NCBI GenBank assembly: GCA_947259725.1 | Contig: CAMYNM010000002.1 | Location: 1 to 64,000 of the forward strand | Length of the DNA stretch: 64,000 nt | Direction: 5' to 3' | DNA from: CALZIK01 sp945787635 | GTDB lineage: Bacteria; Acidobacteriota; Thermoanaerobaculia; Multivoradales; JAHEKO01 | Shown here: piece after piece, positions 26,102 to 35,356 of the stretch | How positions within the stretch are numbered: the stretch's first letter is position 1 | Layout of the letters: every line of letters begins with the position of its first letter | Notes under the pieces: generated by a model | Told to the model about the DNA's origin: nothing | What the model saw: only the letters and a program-made list of their open reading frames with translations | Database searches by the model: none | Position numbers and translations under genes: made by a program

Positions 26102-28555
26102 CTATTCGGAAGATTCCTGGGTGTCCTCCGCCCGCGCCGCTTCCCGTGGCCTCAGCAGCACGAGCTGCCCCGAGGGGTCGAACGAGGCCGTGGCCGCGAG
26201 CCCCGGCATTTCGCGAAGCCACTCGGTATAGGCCGGGCGGCTCGCGATCGCGAGATCGGCGTCCCACGGTGCCGCTCGCCCCATCACCACTTCGAGCTCT
26301 TCTCGGCCGAATACGAACTCAGCGGTCCACTCGTAGGTCCCGCCCAGCATGTGGAGGCGCCAGAGAAGGTCGGGCGAGACCTGGATTCGCCTCGGCTGAG
26401 CAGCCCTGATCTCGCCCTCGAAGACCCGCCACGGATACAGGATGAGCTCACCGCGCTGGGCGGTGGTCCTGTGATCGAGAGCCCGTGCGCTCGCCTGGAA
26501 GGAGACACCCAAGAGGGCCACGGTGACAAGCAGTACGAGCGCCAGACGGACTCGCGGTCGGGAAGAGCCGAGCGCAGCGACGACGAACCCGACCATGAGC
26601 AGCGCCGGAATCCAGGTCGCCTGCAGGAAGTGCGCGGGCTCCCAGCCGATTCGGCCGGCAAGATCGACCGGCGCGAGCTCGCCCGCCAGGTAGGGAGTGA
26701 CGACGAGCCAGATCACGGTCGCCGCAAGATAGACCGGCACCAGGAAGCGCGGCGCGAGCAGGCTTCTCCAATCGGGCCGTTCGATCCCGAGATCGAAGAA
26801 CATCGACCCGGCGACGAAGCACGCCGCCGGCAGGATCGGAATCAGCATCCGGCTCGAGAAGATGGCACCTTGAAGCCGAGTGTAGAGGACGATCAGCATC
26901 AAGAGATACCCAGCCGGAAGGAACGCCAGGAGACGGCGCTCGATCGGCACGCGCCGGACCACCGCGACCAAGGGCGCGGCCAGCGCGAGGATCCAGAGAT
27001 GGCCGAGATCTCGGGCCGCGCCCCGAGCACCGGTCGGCCAGATGACGTCGATCCAGCCGCGCTCGGGGCGGGTGACTCCGGAGGCGCCTTCGCGCAGAAA
27101 AACCTCGCTGCCCTCTCTCAAGTGCTCCGGTCGCACCGTCCACCAGAAATCACCGAGCCAGATCGCGTCGGCGGCCATGAGCACCAGGAGCGCTGCTGCG
27201 AAGCCGCCGGCCCAGTAGGCGATCCGGCGCGCGAAGCGCCGGAGATCGATCCGACCCTCGGTCCACAGGAGAAGGGCGGGCAGCAGGAAGACGATCGCGC
27301 CGGTCACCTTTGATTTCGCCGCCGCTACGCTGAGCACTCCCAGTGCGAGCGCCTGCCACTCGTGACTCGACCCGGTCTCCTCGACCCGCCGCCCGCGCAG
27401 AACGACCGCGACTGCCAGGGTCACGAACATCATCACGGTGTAGTCGGCGAACGCCGCTCCGAGCGGCCCGATGACGGTGGTCTGACTGAAAAGCAGGAAG
27501 AATGTGACCGCGAGCGTCCGCAGCTGGAGCTTCGGCCCGAGCTGGCGCACCGCGACCGCGAGCGCCGTCACCGTGACCGCGAAGAGGAAAGCGCCGTAGA
27601 CCCGCGAACCGAGAAACATGTCGTCGCCGCCGAAGACGCCGATGAAGGCCTTGAGCAGGTACACGTGCACCATCCGATGAAGGAAGTACGTCGTCTGTCG
27701 CGGGGCCTCGGCCGCGATGAAGTAGTTGGAATCGTCGCCGCCGAGAGTGGACACCGCCCAGGGAATTGCCGCGGCCCAGGTGAGCGCAAAGAGCCCGAGG
27801 AAGAACGCGGCGTAGAGCACTCGGCGACTGGACGGTCGTTGGAGCTGCTCCGCAAGTCGGTCGAGCAAGCGCCGGATAGCTCGCCCGCCGGACTCCCGGG
27901 CTTTCGACGGCGGGCCGAGATGCCAGGCCGTTCGCGCCGAGAGAAACGCCAGGAGCAGAAGCCCGGCTCCGAGAAACCGTGTCGCGAGAGCGGAAAGAAA
28001 CGCCGTGGCGCGACGAAGCCACCGGTAGAGCCCGACCGGCCGCCGCGCGTAGAGAACCGCCGCCGGCAGGACCTTCGGTTCGCCACCCGGCGGCGTCCAT
28101 TCGATGCCTAGCCCGACGTCGCGGTCCTTTTGCGCGAGACCGATCTCGATCGGGTGGAGACCCTTCGCCAGCTCGACCGTCGTTCTCTTGCGACGTTCGG
28201 CCGGGGGGCCACCCGTATCCAAGAGCCGCTTTCCATCGACTGCCAGATAGCCTCGGTCGTCGGCCCAGATCGCGAACCCGTGCGTCCCACGCTCTTCGAT
28301 CCAGAGCCAGCCCCGCCAGCGCACACTGAAGATCGCCTTCGAGGCAACACCGGTGAGATCCGCGACCTCGTTCACGTGCGGCATCCCGACCTCGGAAAAC
28401 AGGGGCTCGCCCTGCCAGCCGGTCTCGAGGGGAAAGAACTCGTACTCGAGCCCCGCCTCGTCGCGCACCAGCGCCCAGCCCACCAACGCGAGCACGACAG
28501 CGAGGAGAAAACCGGCCGAGGCCAGCGAAGGCTTCGCCTGGGAGCTCGGGGTCAC
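26102..28555 (-). CDS. PA14-containing membrane glycosyltransferase, paralog 2
   Basis: About 817 residues, with the same plan as 21781-24213. One helix precedes a PA14-like domain (VRWRGWLWIEERGTHGFAIW, YLAVDGKRLLDTGG), and about ten transmembrane helices follow with LGGDDSNYFIAAEA and RMVHVYLLKAFIGVFGGDD. The DD of the first loop is again in place. GTG 28555 (VTPSSQAKPS) puts the N-terminal helix at a sensible distance. The frame is open to a TTG at 28633, but that would overlap the divergent ferredoxin-like gene. TATATT, about 12 bases upstream of GTG, could be a -10 box. Confidence 0.75.
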   Translation of the reverse strand: MTPSSQAKPSLASAGFLLAVVLALVGWALVRDEAGLEYEFFPLETGWQGEPLFSEVGMPHVNEVADLTGVASKAIFSVRWRGWLWIEERGTHGFAIWADDRGYLAVDGKRLLDTGGPPAERRKRTTVELAKGLHPIEIGLAQKDRDVGLGIEWTPPGGEPKVLPAAVLYARRPVGLYRWLRRATAFLSALATRFLGAGLLLLAFLSARTAWHLGPPSKARESGGRAIRRLLDRLAEQLQRPSSRRVLYAAFFLGLFALTWAAAIPWAVSTLGGDDSNYFIAAEAPRQTTYFLHRMVHVYLLKAFIGVFGGDDMFLGSRVYGAFLFAVTVTALAVAVRQLGPKLQLRTLAVTFFLLFSQTTVIGPLGAAFADYTVMMFVTLAVAVVLRGRRVEETGSSHEWQALALGVLSVAAAKSKVTGAIVFLLPALLLWTEGRIDLRRFARRIAYWAGGFAAALLVLMAADAIWLGDFWWTVRPEHLREGSEVFLREGASGVTRPERGWIDVIWPTGARGAARDLGHLWILALAAPLVAVVRRVPIERRLLAFLPAGYLLMLIVLYTRLQGAIFSSRMLIPILPAACFVAGSMFFDLGIERPDWRSLLAPRFLVPVYLAATVIWLVVTPYLAGELAPVDLAGRIGWEPAHFLQATWIPALLMVGFVVAALGSSRPRVRLALVLLVTVALLGVSFQASARALDHRTTAQRGELILYPWRVFEGEIRAAQPRRIQVSPDLLWRLHMLGGTYEWTAEFVFGREELEVVMGRAAPWDADLAIASRPAYTEWLREMPGLAATASFDPSGQLVLLRPREAARAEDTQESSE

Positions 28556-28625
28556 GAGAGGCAATATAGAACACCCTACCCACAGCTCGATGTCCCACCA
28601 GTAGCGCGGGCGATAGGATCGGCCG

Positions 28626-28850
28626 ATGCCCAAGAGAAAGCAGCACTACGCGACCGACGAGATCACCGTCACCTTCGACCCCAACATCTGCATTCACTCC
28701 GCGGAGTGCCTGAAGACACTGCCGGAAGTGTTCGATGTTTCGAAGAAGCGTTGGATCCGGCCTGAAAACGCCTCCGCTGAGAAGGTCGTAGAGACGGTTG
28801 CCCGCTGCCCCTCGGGAGCGCTTCGGATCGAGTCGGAGCCCAACGAGTGA
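28626..28850 (+). CDS. Divergent 4Fe-4S mono-cluster protein (Fer4_19/YjdI-like)
   Basis: 74 residues. ICIHSAECLKTLPEVFD and VARCPSGALRIE give the Cys positions of the one-cluster ferredoxin family Fer4_19: Cys about 24, 30 and 63 with nearby His/Ser. The family usually travels with CDGSH or acetyltransferase proteins; here it is followed 18 bases later by a methyltransferase gene. An AGGA lies about 10 bases before the ATG. Confidence 0.85.
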   Translation: MPKRKQHYATDEITVTFDPNICIHSAECLKTLPEVFDVSKKRWIRPENASAEKVVETVARCPSGALRIESEPNE

Positions 28851-28868
28851 ACCCCGGATCGAGACGGC

Positions 28869-29642
28869 TTGAACCAGGCAGCTGACCCCACCAACGATTC
28901 GGGTCGTCTTTCGCCCGACGAGCTCGTCAACTGGCCGGAGCGGCTCGCCCGGGAACAGTCCCTGATTCTTCGCGTGCTGGCCGACGCTCCCTCCAAGAGA
29001 GTGCTCGATTTGGGGTGCGGCGCGGGCCGGCACGCCCGCCTGCTCGCGGAGCACGGCTACGAGGTCACGGGCATCGACCTTTCAGAAACCGCCCTCGAGC
29101 GCGCGCGAAGCGGTCCGGTCCCCGCCGGCGTCGAGTTCCTCCTCGCCGACATGGGCGCCGTCGAGCGAGCCGTGCGCGGGCACTTTGGAGCGGCCTTCTG
29201 CCTGGGCAACACGCTGCCGCACCTGCTGTCGCCGGAGTCCCTGTCCCGGATGTTCGTCGGACTCAAGCGACGGCTTCTGCCGGGCTCCCCCTTCCTGTTT
29301 CAGGTTCTCAACTACGAACGGATTCGCGCAGGCGAGCAGCGAGCTCTGCCCGTCGAGTTCGTGCCCACACCGCGGGGGGAGCTCGCGATCCTGCGCTTCT
29401 TCGAGACCATGGCGGACGGCATCGTTCTCCACACGACGTCGGCCCTCCGTCATCAGGCGACCACCGCCCCGACGATCGAGATCGTCCACAGCCACGCGAC
29501 GCAGCTTCGCGGCTGGACACGGGAGGAGCTCGACACCATCTCTGATGTTGTCCGGTGGCCAACGCGCGCGGTGTACGGCGGCATGGACGAGACCCCGTAC
29601 GAGCCCCGCACGTCGGACGAGCTGGTCATGGTAGTCGGTTAG
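28869..29642 (+). CDS. Class I SAM-dependent methyltransferase
   Basis: 257 residues. VLDLGCGAGRHARLLAEHGY (motif I), VTGIDLSETALERAR, LADMGAVE and FCLGNTLPHLL show a Rossmann-type SAM methyltransferase complete to the C-terminus. The substrate is not identifiable. The start is taken as TTG 28869; no strong ribosome site is visible. Probably co-transcribed with the ferredoxin-like gene. Convergent with the CRTAC1 gene; a short hairpin lies between them. Confidence 0.82.
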   Translation: MNQAADPTNDSGRLSPDELVNWPERLAREQSLILRVLADAPSKRVLDLGCGAGRHARLLAEHGYEVTGIDLSETALERARSGPVPAGVEFLLADMGAVERAVRGHFGAAFCLGNTLPHLLSPESLSRMFVGLKRRLLPGSPFLFQVLNYERIRAGEQRALPVEFVPTPRGELAILRFFETMADGIVLHTTSALRHQATTAPTIEIVHSHATQLRGWTREELDTISDVVRWPTRAVYGGMDETPYEPRTSDELVMVVG

Positions 29643-29695
29643 GATCGTCGCGATGCTGGCGTGCAGCGAGTTGTAGGAACTCATCGAACGACAAG

Positions 29696-29711
29696 CTTGC
29701 GGGCGGGCAAG
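29696..29711. terminator. Short hairpin between convergent genes
   Basis: Inverted repeat CTTGC-GGGCGG-GCAAG in the 84-base gap between the methyltransferase and CRTAC1 genes. There is no T tract on either side, so it is at best a weak or factor-aided terminator. Confidence 0.25.
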
Positions 29712-29726
29712 TCAATCGACGCCGCT

Positions 29727-32033
29727 TCAGTTCGAATGTCCCGAGGAGTGCTCGTGTACCGGAGGACCCGTCTTCGGGGCGCCATCGAAGCGAAAGCGGG
29801 GTAGGCTGACCCGTCGAAAGCTCGTCTCCCCCTCGACGATCTCGATGGCCGAGTCCAGCTCCACATCCGAAAACCTCTGCAAGGTGTCGGAGGTCGGCCA
29901 GTAGACTTCAATCGACTCGATTCGGGCGGCGCGCCCAAGGCCGATCGTCTGCCGGAGCGGATTAGCGCCGAAGCTGCCGCCACTGGTCACGTGGCGGAAT
30001 ATTCTGCGCCGAGTACCGTTCTCCACGATGGTTGCCGCGATTCGGGCGCCGATGGCGCTGCGGTTGGATCGTACGCCTACTAGTTTTACCGTCAGCCATC
30101 TGGTTCCGAAGCCAGGATTCTCCCAGAGGGCATTGTTGAACTCGTCACCGGGCACTGCTCCCCCCATGACCTCGAAAACCTCCTCGTCGCCGTCGTGGTC
30201 GAGGTCGGCGAAGGCAATGCCGTGCCCTTTCTGGAGATGACCGAAGCGGCCGGCGGTCGAGACATCTGCGAAACGCTCGCCGCTCAAATTGAGGTACATC
30301 ACGTTGGGTGAGATGGCATGAAACGGCGGAAAGCCGGTCCCGAGGTAGAAGTCCAGGTAGCCGTCGCCGTTGAGGTCGCCAAAGTTAGCCCCCATAGGAT
30401 CGTGGACCTTCTTGAAGCCCACCTTCTCGGAGACATCGATGAAGTGGCCCTTGCCGTCGCCGCGGTAGAGACGAGCCAACTCCGCCTCGACAGGCTCTCC
30501 GAGGTAGCTCAGGACCGTCTGAGCCATCTTCCGTGGATAGCCACTGACAAAAAGATCGAGAACGCCATCGTTGTCGAAGTCCCAAAACCAGGTCGGAAAG
30601 CTGTCCCAAGGCTTCTCGACCCCCAGCTTCTTCGCGTCCTCGGTGAAGGTGCCGTCACGATTGTTGTGGTAGAGACGATTATCGCCACGGATGTTCGACA
30701 CATAGAGGTCGGGCCAGCGGTCGCCGTCGAAGTCGCCCCAGGTAGCGCCCTTGCAGTATCGGCGGTTCTCGACGCCAGCTTGTCGCGCTACTTCATCGAA
30801 GGTCCCATCACCGTTGTTGCGATACAAGAGACTTGACGACGGGATGTCCGGAGTCGATTCAGTTGGCACGAAGAGATCGACGTCGCCATCGTTGTCGAAG
30901 TCGGCCCAGGACGCCGTCTGTGTGGGGAACCGATCGTTCCCGAGCTGGGCCTCGAAGGTGACATCCGTGAAGGTCAGGTCGCCGTTGTTGCGTAGTAGGG
31001 AGTTGGGGTGCCGTCCCGCCCGCCCCAACCATGCGCCTCGCAGCACATAAGCGTCAACGTCGCCGTCGTTGTCGTAGTCGGCTTGCACCATGTTGAGACC
31101 GCCGTAGAGTCCGACGAGACCGGCCGCCTCGGTGACGTCGGAAAAAGTACCGTCGGCGTTGTTGCGCCATAGCCGGATCTGCCCGTTCGGGTGCCAGTCG
31201 GAGACGAGCAGATCGAGATCGAGATCGTTGTCGAAATCATCGACGATCACGCCACCCGACATCCCGAAGGTGTCAATCCCGAGGCGACCGGCAATATTCT
31301 CGAACTCCGGGACTTCGACATCGGAGGCGAAGGCCGAGGTTGGTATCAAATACCCTGGCGGCACACCCTCTGGGTACTCATCGATCGTCATGAACGCGAG
31401 GTTGAGGAGCCAGCGAGTCTGAATTGCTAGATCGAAGTTCACCCTGGGCTTCCCCAGCAGTTCGAGGAAGAAGCGGATCGCTTGTCGGGAGCCGAACTGC
31501 TCGGTGTGGACACCGCCTCCTCGGATCGGCACGATGCAGCTCTCCGAAGAGTGCCGCAATGCGCAGTTGGTGGTTTCGCCTATCCTCAAGTGCGTCACTC
31601 CGAGATTAAACAGGGCACCGTGGACTTGACCGTCACTGAGCTTGCCCTCCATCTCGGAGGTCAACTGGTAAAGCTCCTGTTGACGTGACAACGCGGCGGC
31701 GAACTGACCTGCGTAGAACTCTGCCAGACCGAGCTGATTGAGAGGGCCCCAGCGATCGAGGGGAGAGGTCTCGGCTGAAACCTCGGCGTAGTCCTGCCGC
31801 AGCTTTCGGACCCGAAAATCGCCGAGGTAGGGATTCTCGTCGGGTGTGCGAGCGGCGATCGCCTTGAGGATCCGCAACATCAGGCGATGTCCAGGTGGCT
31901 GAGTGCGAGTCGCCGTTGGTGACTCGGCGCCCACCTGCCGGGCAGGAGCCGCCGGAGACATCCAATAGACAATCAGTAGCGCCAGACCCCATGCAAGCCA
32001 GAAACGTGGCCGGTCAGGAGGGTGCATCGTCAT
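29727..32033 (-). CDS. CRTAC1-family protein (FG-GAP repeats + ASPIC/UnbV domain)
   Basis: 768 residues, exported (hydrophobic WLAWGLALLIVYWM near the N-terminus). Residues about 70-190 look like TPR-type helices. About six FG-GAP/VCBS calcium-binding blades follow, each with a DxDxDxD core such as DDFDNDLDLDLLV, ADFDNDGDVDLFV, GDFDGDRWPDLYV and ADLDHDGDEEVFE. The C-terminus is an ASPIC/UnbV domain (ARIESIEVYWPTSD). The likely fold is an extracellular beta-propeller in adhesion or binding. ATG 32033 (MTMHPPDRP) heads the signal. Its upstream side abuts the genomic island at 32175. Confidence 0.85.
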   Translation of the reverse strand: MTMHPPDRPRFWLAWGLALLIVYWMSPAAPARQVGAESPTATRTQPPGHRLMLRILKAIAARTPDENPYLGDFRVRKLRQDYAEVSAETSPLDRWGPLNQLGLAEFYAGQFAAALSRQQELYQLTSEMEGKLSDGQVHGALFNLGVTHLRIGETTNCALRHSSESCIVPIRGGGVHTEQFGSRQAIRFFLELLGKPRVNFDLAIQTRWLLNLAFMTIDEYPEGVPPGYLIPTSAFASDVEVPEFENIAGRLGIDTFGMSGGVIVDDFDNDLDLDLLVSDWHPNGQIRLWRNNADGTFSDVTEAAGLVGLYGGLNMVQADYDNDGDVDAYVLRGAWLGRAGRHPNSLLRNNGDLTFTDVTFEAQLGNDRFPTQTASWADFDNDGDVDLFVPTESTPDIPSSSLLYRNNGDGTFDEVARQAGVENRRYCKGATWGDFDGDRWPDLYVSNIRGDNRLYHNNRDGTFTEDAKKLGVEKPWDSFPTWFWDFDNDGVLDLFVSGYPRKMAQTVLSYLGEPVEAELARLYRGDGKGHFIDVSEKVGFKKVHDPMGANFGDLNGDGYLDFYLGTGFPPFHAISPNVMYLNLSGERFADVSTAGRFGHLQKGHGIAFADLDHDGDEEVFEVMGGAVPGDEFNNALWENPGFGTRWLTVKLVGVRSNRSAIGARIAATIVENGTRRRIFRHVTSGGSFGANPLRQTIGLGRAARIESIEVYWPTSDTLQRFSDVELDSAIEIVEGETSFRRVSLPRFRFDGAPKTGPPVHEHSSGHSN

Positions 32034-32174
32034 CGCAGAGACTCCGTTTCGCGAACGACAGAGTACCAAAGCGTCGGCCGCAATGAACCCGCGATACGCA
32101 CCCGACAGAAGATACGGTGCGGCATACTGCCGACCCAAGCAGTAGAGAGATTGCCACTCTTGTTGACTCTATCT

Positions 32175-32237
32175 CGCGGAGGGGACGGGATTCGAACCCG
32201 CGAGAGACTTGCATCTCGCCGGTTTTCAAGACCGCAC
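32175..32237 (-). repeat. tRNA-Ser 3' fragment, attachment-site copy A
   Basis: A degenerate copy of the 3' half of tRNA-Ser(TGA), whose intact gene is at 38326-38415. It has GGAGGGGACGGGATTCGAACCC, an altered variable arm, and then GCCGGTTTTCAAGACCG covering the anticodon loop; similarity stops there. It lacks the 5' half, so it is not a gene. It marks the left end of the island as an attR-type scar. Confidence 0.75.
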
Positions 32238-32582
32238 GGAAGGCAGATAGCGGCAGCCGGTAGCAGTCAGAAACAGGTATGGAACAGAAGCGTTCCGGGC
32301 CTTCCCACTGACTGCACGGCACTGCCCCCTTACCGCTGGTTTTCGAGAGCGGATGTGCCACCAGTGTGCCATGTGAGGAAGCCACTGGATCGGTCCACCT
32401 GCTAAAGTCGACGCGACCTACAAAGCAGGCCAGGTGCGTTTCTGTGCCTTGACCCTCCAAGTTCCCGGCGTCAGAACCGACCTGTCCAGAAGTGGACAAC
32501 AAACGCGAGGAGCGGGCAGATGAAAAGACTCTGGAAGCAGGCATCCTTCGGCGCAGCGTTAGCCTGGAAGACGTGAACAGCG
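32238..32582. other. Non-coding inner end of island element; conserved motif at 32353-32372
   Basis: No convincing gene. CAGTCAGAAACAG at about 32267 and TGTGCCACCAGTGTGCCATG at 32353-32372 recur at the same distance (about 177 bases) from att copy C. The direct doublet TGTGCCA in the motif could be a recombinase or excisionase arm site. The 141 bases before copy A (32034-32174) hold nothing recognisable beyond the upstream region of the CRTAC1 gene. Confidence 0.5.
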
Positions 32583-32996
32583 ATGCTCCATGTTAATCAA
32601 GTCGATGACCCGGAGCGGCCCTACCTGTACCTGAGGGTAACCGGCGCCTACGACCTCGCCTCGGCTAGGCAGGCATTCGTCCGGACCTACCACCTGATGG
32701 GCCAACACCCTACCGGCACCGCCCTTCTGGACGTCCGGCAGGTGACCGACATGCCGAGCACTATCGACCGCTTCGTGCTCGGCGAGGACGTCGGCAAGCT
32801 AGCTCTTTCACACAAGCCCGGTCTTTGCCTAGCCATCCTCGGAGAAGAGCCCTATGTCGAACCCGAGCGGTTTATCGAGAGGGTCGCCCGGGACCGTTCC
32901 GCCAATCTGAGGGTCTTCACCGGCGAGGACGAGGCTCATGCATGGCTCATCGGCGGCCCTTCCTCCGGCGGTGCGAGCGGACCGCAGTTGGTCTGA
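32583..32996 (+). CDS. SpoIIAA/STAS-like hypothetical protein
   Basis: 137 residues, soluble. The pattern of an N-terminal strand with LYLRVTGAYDLASARQAF, then GTALLDVRQVTDMPST and a C-terminal FIERVARDRSANLRVFTGED, resembles SpoIIAA-like/STAS proteins often found in mobile or accessory DNA. Function is unknown. It is the only gene between attachment copies A and B. No strong ribosome site precedes the ATG. Confidence 0.6.
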   Translation: MLHVNQVDDPERPYLYLRVTGAYDLASARQAFVRTYHLMGQHPTGTALLDVRQVTDMPSTIDRFVLGEDVGKLALSHKPGLCLAILGEEPYVEPERFIERVARDRSANLRVFTGEDEAHAWLIGGPSSGGASGPQLV

Positions 32997-33070
32997 TCTC
33001 GGCCCGCACGGCCACGCGGCGAGTTCGCCTGAGCAGAGTACTTCATAAGCCGCTAGTCCGAGCAAGCTAG

Positions 33071-33092
33071 CTGGCGGAGGGGGCGGGATTTG
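33071..33092 (-). repeat. tRNA-Ser 3' fragment, attachment-site copy B (internally deleted)
   Basis: CTGGCGGAGGGGGCGGGATT matches the extreme 3' end of tRNA-Ser(TGA). It then joins GAAACAGCAACAA, which in copy C lies about 90 bases further on. Copy B is therefore a copy-C-like end that lost the stretch between two GAA(A) sites. The inner-end motif TGTGCCACCAGCGTGCCATG follows at 33165-33184. The left flank GAGCAAGCTAGCTGGCGG resembles the flank of the intact tRNA. Confidence 0.65.
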
Positions 33093-33220
33093 AAACAGCA
33101 ACAACTAGCAGGCTTGCGAGCCACCCTGATTGACTGCCGTCTACTGGGGCTTTTCGTCGGCAAGTGTGCCACCAGCGTGCCATGGCGAAGTAGGACCTCC
33201 GTTCTCGTCGACGTGTCTGC

Positions 33221-33931
33221 TCAGCACCCGGATTGCCGCATCTTTTCCAAGCGCCTGTCGGACGTTTCCAAAATGTTCTTCCAGAGAGTGACTTCGTTGC
33301 TGCTAGGACTAGTCTCGACTCTTGTGTAATGAGTCCTCTTCTCGATCGTCTTGACTCCATCAACGACCGAGGCTGTTTGGTCATAGCTGAAAATACCGAG
33401 CTTCCACTCCGTCTCAGAGACTCTCTCAATGCCGTAGTCCTTCCACGCGTTCATATGGACTTCGCAGAACGCATGCCACACCAACTTTGCATCGTCTGCA
33501 TTGCTGATGACCACCTTTTCCTCTCTCAGCATTTCTCCCCAACTCTCCGCGCCCAGCCTTCTACTCTCTCGAGAACCCGGAACGAGCGCGATTGTGTGTC
33601 CCAGACCAAACGCAAGGTGAGCCAGGGACAGGTGATCTTCAAAACCCTCTTTCAGGTAGTTCGCATAGCTAAAGTAGTAGAACTTCCATTTGGGAAAGAG
33701 CAAGCGAGCGGCCTTGCCCTCTATTCTCCCGACCCGAAGCATTTGGTTGGCAACCGCTGACTCAGGGTCGGTCTTTGTTATTCGCTCGATCTCCTTCTGG
33801 ACGATGTTCCAGTGGGCATCCGACTCTTCAACAGGGCTAAGCGTTGTGTCCTTGGGAAGGGAGGACACCTGTGCTGTGGCCGCGGGCGTGAGAGCGATGA
33901 GTAAGGCGGCTAGGCTGGAGATTGCTTTCAT
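33221..33931 (-). CDS. Exported hypothetical protein
   Basis: 236 residues with a signal peptide (SLAALLIALTPAATAQ). The mature part is mostly helical, with LLFPKWKFYYFSYANYLKEG and LSLAHLAFGLGHTIALV. No catalytic motif or family is recognised. Base composition looks less GC-rich than the flanking core genes, in keeping with acquired DNA. ATG 33931 is chosen because it heads the signal peptide. Confidence 0.6.
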   Translation of the reverse strand: MKAISSLAALLIALTPAATAQVSSLPKDTTLSPVEESDAHWNIVQKEIERITKTDPESAVANQMLRVGRIEGKAARLLFPKWKFYYFSYANYLKEGFEDHLSLAHLAFGLGHTIALVPGSRESRRLGAESWGEMLREEKVVISNADDAKLVWHAFCEVHMNAWKDYGIERVSETEWKLGIFSYDQTASVVDGVKTIEKRTHYTRVETSPSSNEVTLWKNILETSDRRLEKMRQSGC

Positions 33932-34047
33932 CTTCGAACGAGGGGCGCCAGCGGAAGAGCGGCGAGTACCAGCGAGACGATACCGAAGCCGCGGGAAGAG
34001 ACCTTCATCCTTGCCATCTCTCAGGCAGAGAGCCAAGCCCGGGCCGA

Positions 34048-35226
34048 TCACTGGCCGTCACGGACCGGCCAGACAAAACCAAGGACGTCCTTGTCGATGC
34101 TGCCGATAGCGCCGCCGGCGAGGGACGAGGTCACCACGAAGTCGGAATCGATCCAGGTAGCCGACCACAAGAAAGGATACGGAGTCCCACCCGGATTCAC
34201 CCCGATGAACGCATCCCCCTCCGACCACGTCACGTCGCCTGGCGCGTTTACCACTGTCGGGGGACCTACCGAGCTATCGATCAGACTGTTCGAAGCCGCG
34301 GTGTCCGGACACGACACCAGGTCTGACCCCGACCACGCGCTGCACAGCTCCACGGCCGTCGGCTGCCGCCAGTCCCCCGGCGAAGATCCGTCGGTCAAGC
34401 CGCAGGTCCCGTCTGCCAGAGCAGCCGCGGCGGATTGCGCCGTTTCCCAGTTCGCCTGGCCGTTCGTGTTCGTGCCAGCCAGATCCCCACAGCTCGCGTC
34501 TTTCAACCAGAGTAAGTCCGTGTTGCAGTCCAACACGGTTCCGTCGCCCAGGTCCACATAGCGGTAGTCCACCGCTTCGCACAGTTGCAGCCCAACGCCG
34601 ATGCCGAGAGTCGCGGTCGTCACCACCGCCGCACCGTTGACCAGCAAGGCCGAATCGCCGGCCGCGCCCGACAGTGGCGCTGGACCGGCGATCGATCCCC
34701 TGAAGGACGGGCTTACCGCCGAAGGCGAAGTCCCTACCGGCGACCCTGCGCTCGCCGCCGACCCGAGAGCCAGGTCCGAGCCCGCCTCTTCGAGGTACTG
34801 CTGCACGACCGCCAGCGCCTCTTCGAACACCGTCGCGCTCGGCCCAGCCGCCACCTGGAACAAACTTGGCTGCGACCAATCCGAGGCCTCCTTCCGGCCC
34901 ACAGCTCGTACACTCCAAGCGTATCGACCGCCGCGTTCCAGGCAGCTGTCGAGGCCAGGTGTCCAGCCATGTACCGAGCCGGGAAAGCTCTGCCGCAGGA
35001 CGAGCTTCGTATCCTCGTTCGCCTTCTCCGCTTGATAGATCACCAGCTCGTAGCTCTCTGTGCGCTCGACGATCCCCCAGTTGAACGTAGGGCAGGGTTC
35101 CGAGACGGCGGTTCCCGTCGGGCTCCCCGGCGACACCGCCACCGGGCTCTCGTAGGCTCCTGCTGCCCGCGTCGAGAGCAGCAACAGGGTAGCTAACAGG
35201 ACTCCGTTCAGCATCGTCCGTCTCAT
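34048..35226 (-). CDS. Exported DUF1566/Lcl-domain protein under a riboswitch candidate
   Basis: 392 residues with a signal peptide (LLATLLLLSTRAAGA). An Ig/fibronectin-like module (about 25-130, CPTFNWGIVERTESYELVIY, GGRYAWSVRAVG) precedes a low-complexity Ala/Gly/Ser linker. A C-terminal Lcl/DUF1566 domain follows: YRYVDLGDGTVLDCNTDLLW, WETAQSAAAALADGTCGL, DWRQPTAVELC, and the typical end FVWPVRDGQ. Lcl domains occur in surface and adhesion proteins. The ATG at 35226 has GGAAGGAG 7 bases upstream, and a GEMM-like riboswitch candidate (35245-35356) occupies the leader. The protein may thus be made in response to a cyclic dinucleotide. Confidence 0.75.
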   Translation of the reverse strand: MRRTMLNGVLLATLLLLSTRAAGAYESPVAVSPGSPTGTAVSEPCPTFNWGIVERTESYELVIYQAEKANEDTKLVLRQSFPGSVHGWTPGLDSCLERGGRYAWSVRAVGRKEASDWSQPSLFQVAAGPSATVFEEALAVVQQYLEEAGSDLALGSAASAGSPVGTSPSAVSPSFRGSIAGPAPLSGAAGDSALLVNGAAVVTTATLGIGVGLQLCEAVDYRYVDLGDGTVLDCNTDLLWLKDASCGDLAGTNTNGQANWETAQSAAAALADGTCGLTDGSSPGDWRQPTAVELCSAWSGSDLVSCPDTAASNSLIDSSVGPPTVVNAPGDVTWSEGDAFIGVNPGGTPYPFLWSATWIDSDFVVTSSLAGGAIGSIDKDVLGFVWPVRDGQ

Positions 35227-35244
35227 GGCGTCACTCCTTCCTTG

Positions 35245-35356
35245 CCCTTCGGCAGCCCGGCGGTCTTGGGTCTTCGTGGCGGGGTGCTCGATGCTAGCCG
35301 TCGCGGAGAAGCGAGGAGCCGTGGCTTTGCGGCCCGGGTTTTCCCAGGTGTGCCTT
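35245..35356 (-). ncRNA. GEMM-I-like (cyclic-dinucleotide) riboswitch candidate 1
   Basis: Read on the minus strand, the leader has GGCACACC, a hairpin CCTGGG-AAAA-CCCGGG, CCGCAAAGCCACGG, a variable arm, then GACCGCCGGGCTGCCGAA. CGCAAAGCCACGG and CCGGG(C/T)TGCCG, separated by a variable stem, are hallmarks of the GEMM-I (c-di-GMP-I) aptamer; the first part is shorter than in the Vibrio Vc2 RNA. It ends about 2 bases before the GGAAGGAG of the Lcl gene, so translational control is plausible. A second copy is at 35748-35861. Confidence 0.6.

Noticed and set aside
32014..32544. Minus-strand open frame across attachment copy A
   Set aside because: It crosses the tRNA fragment and the upstream region of the CRTAC1 gene with no protein similarity.
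33233..33760. Plus-strand open frame opposite the exported hypothetical protein
   Set aside because: The minus-strand frame has a signal peptide and sensible composition; the plus frame does not.
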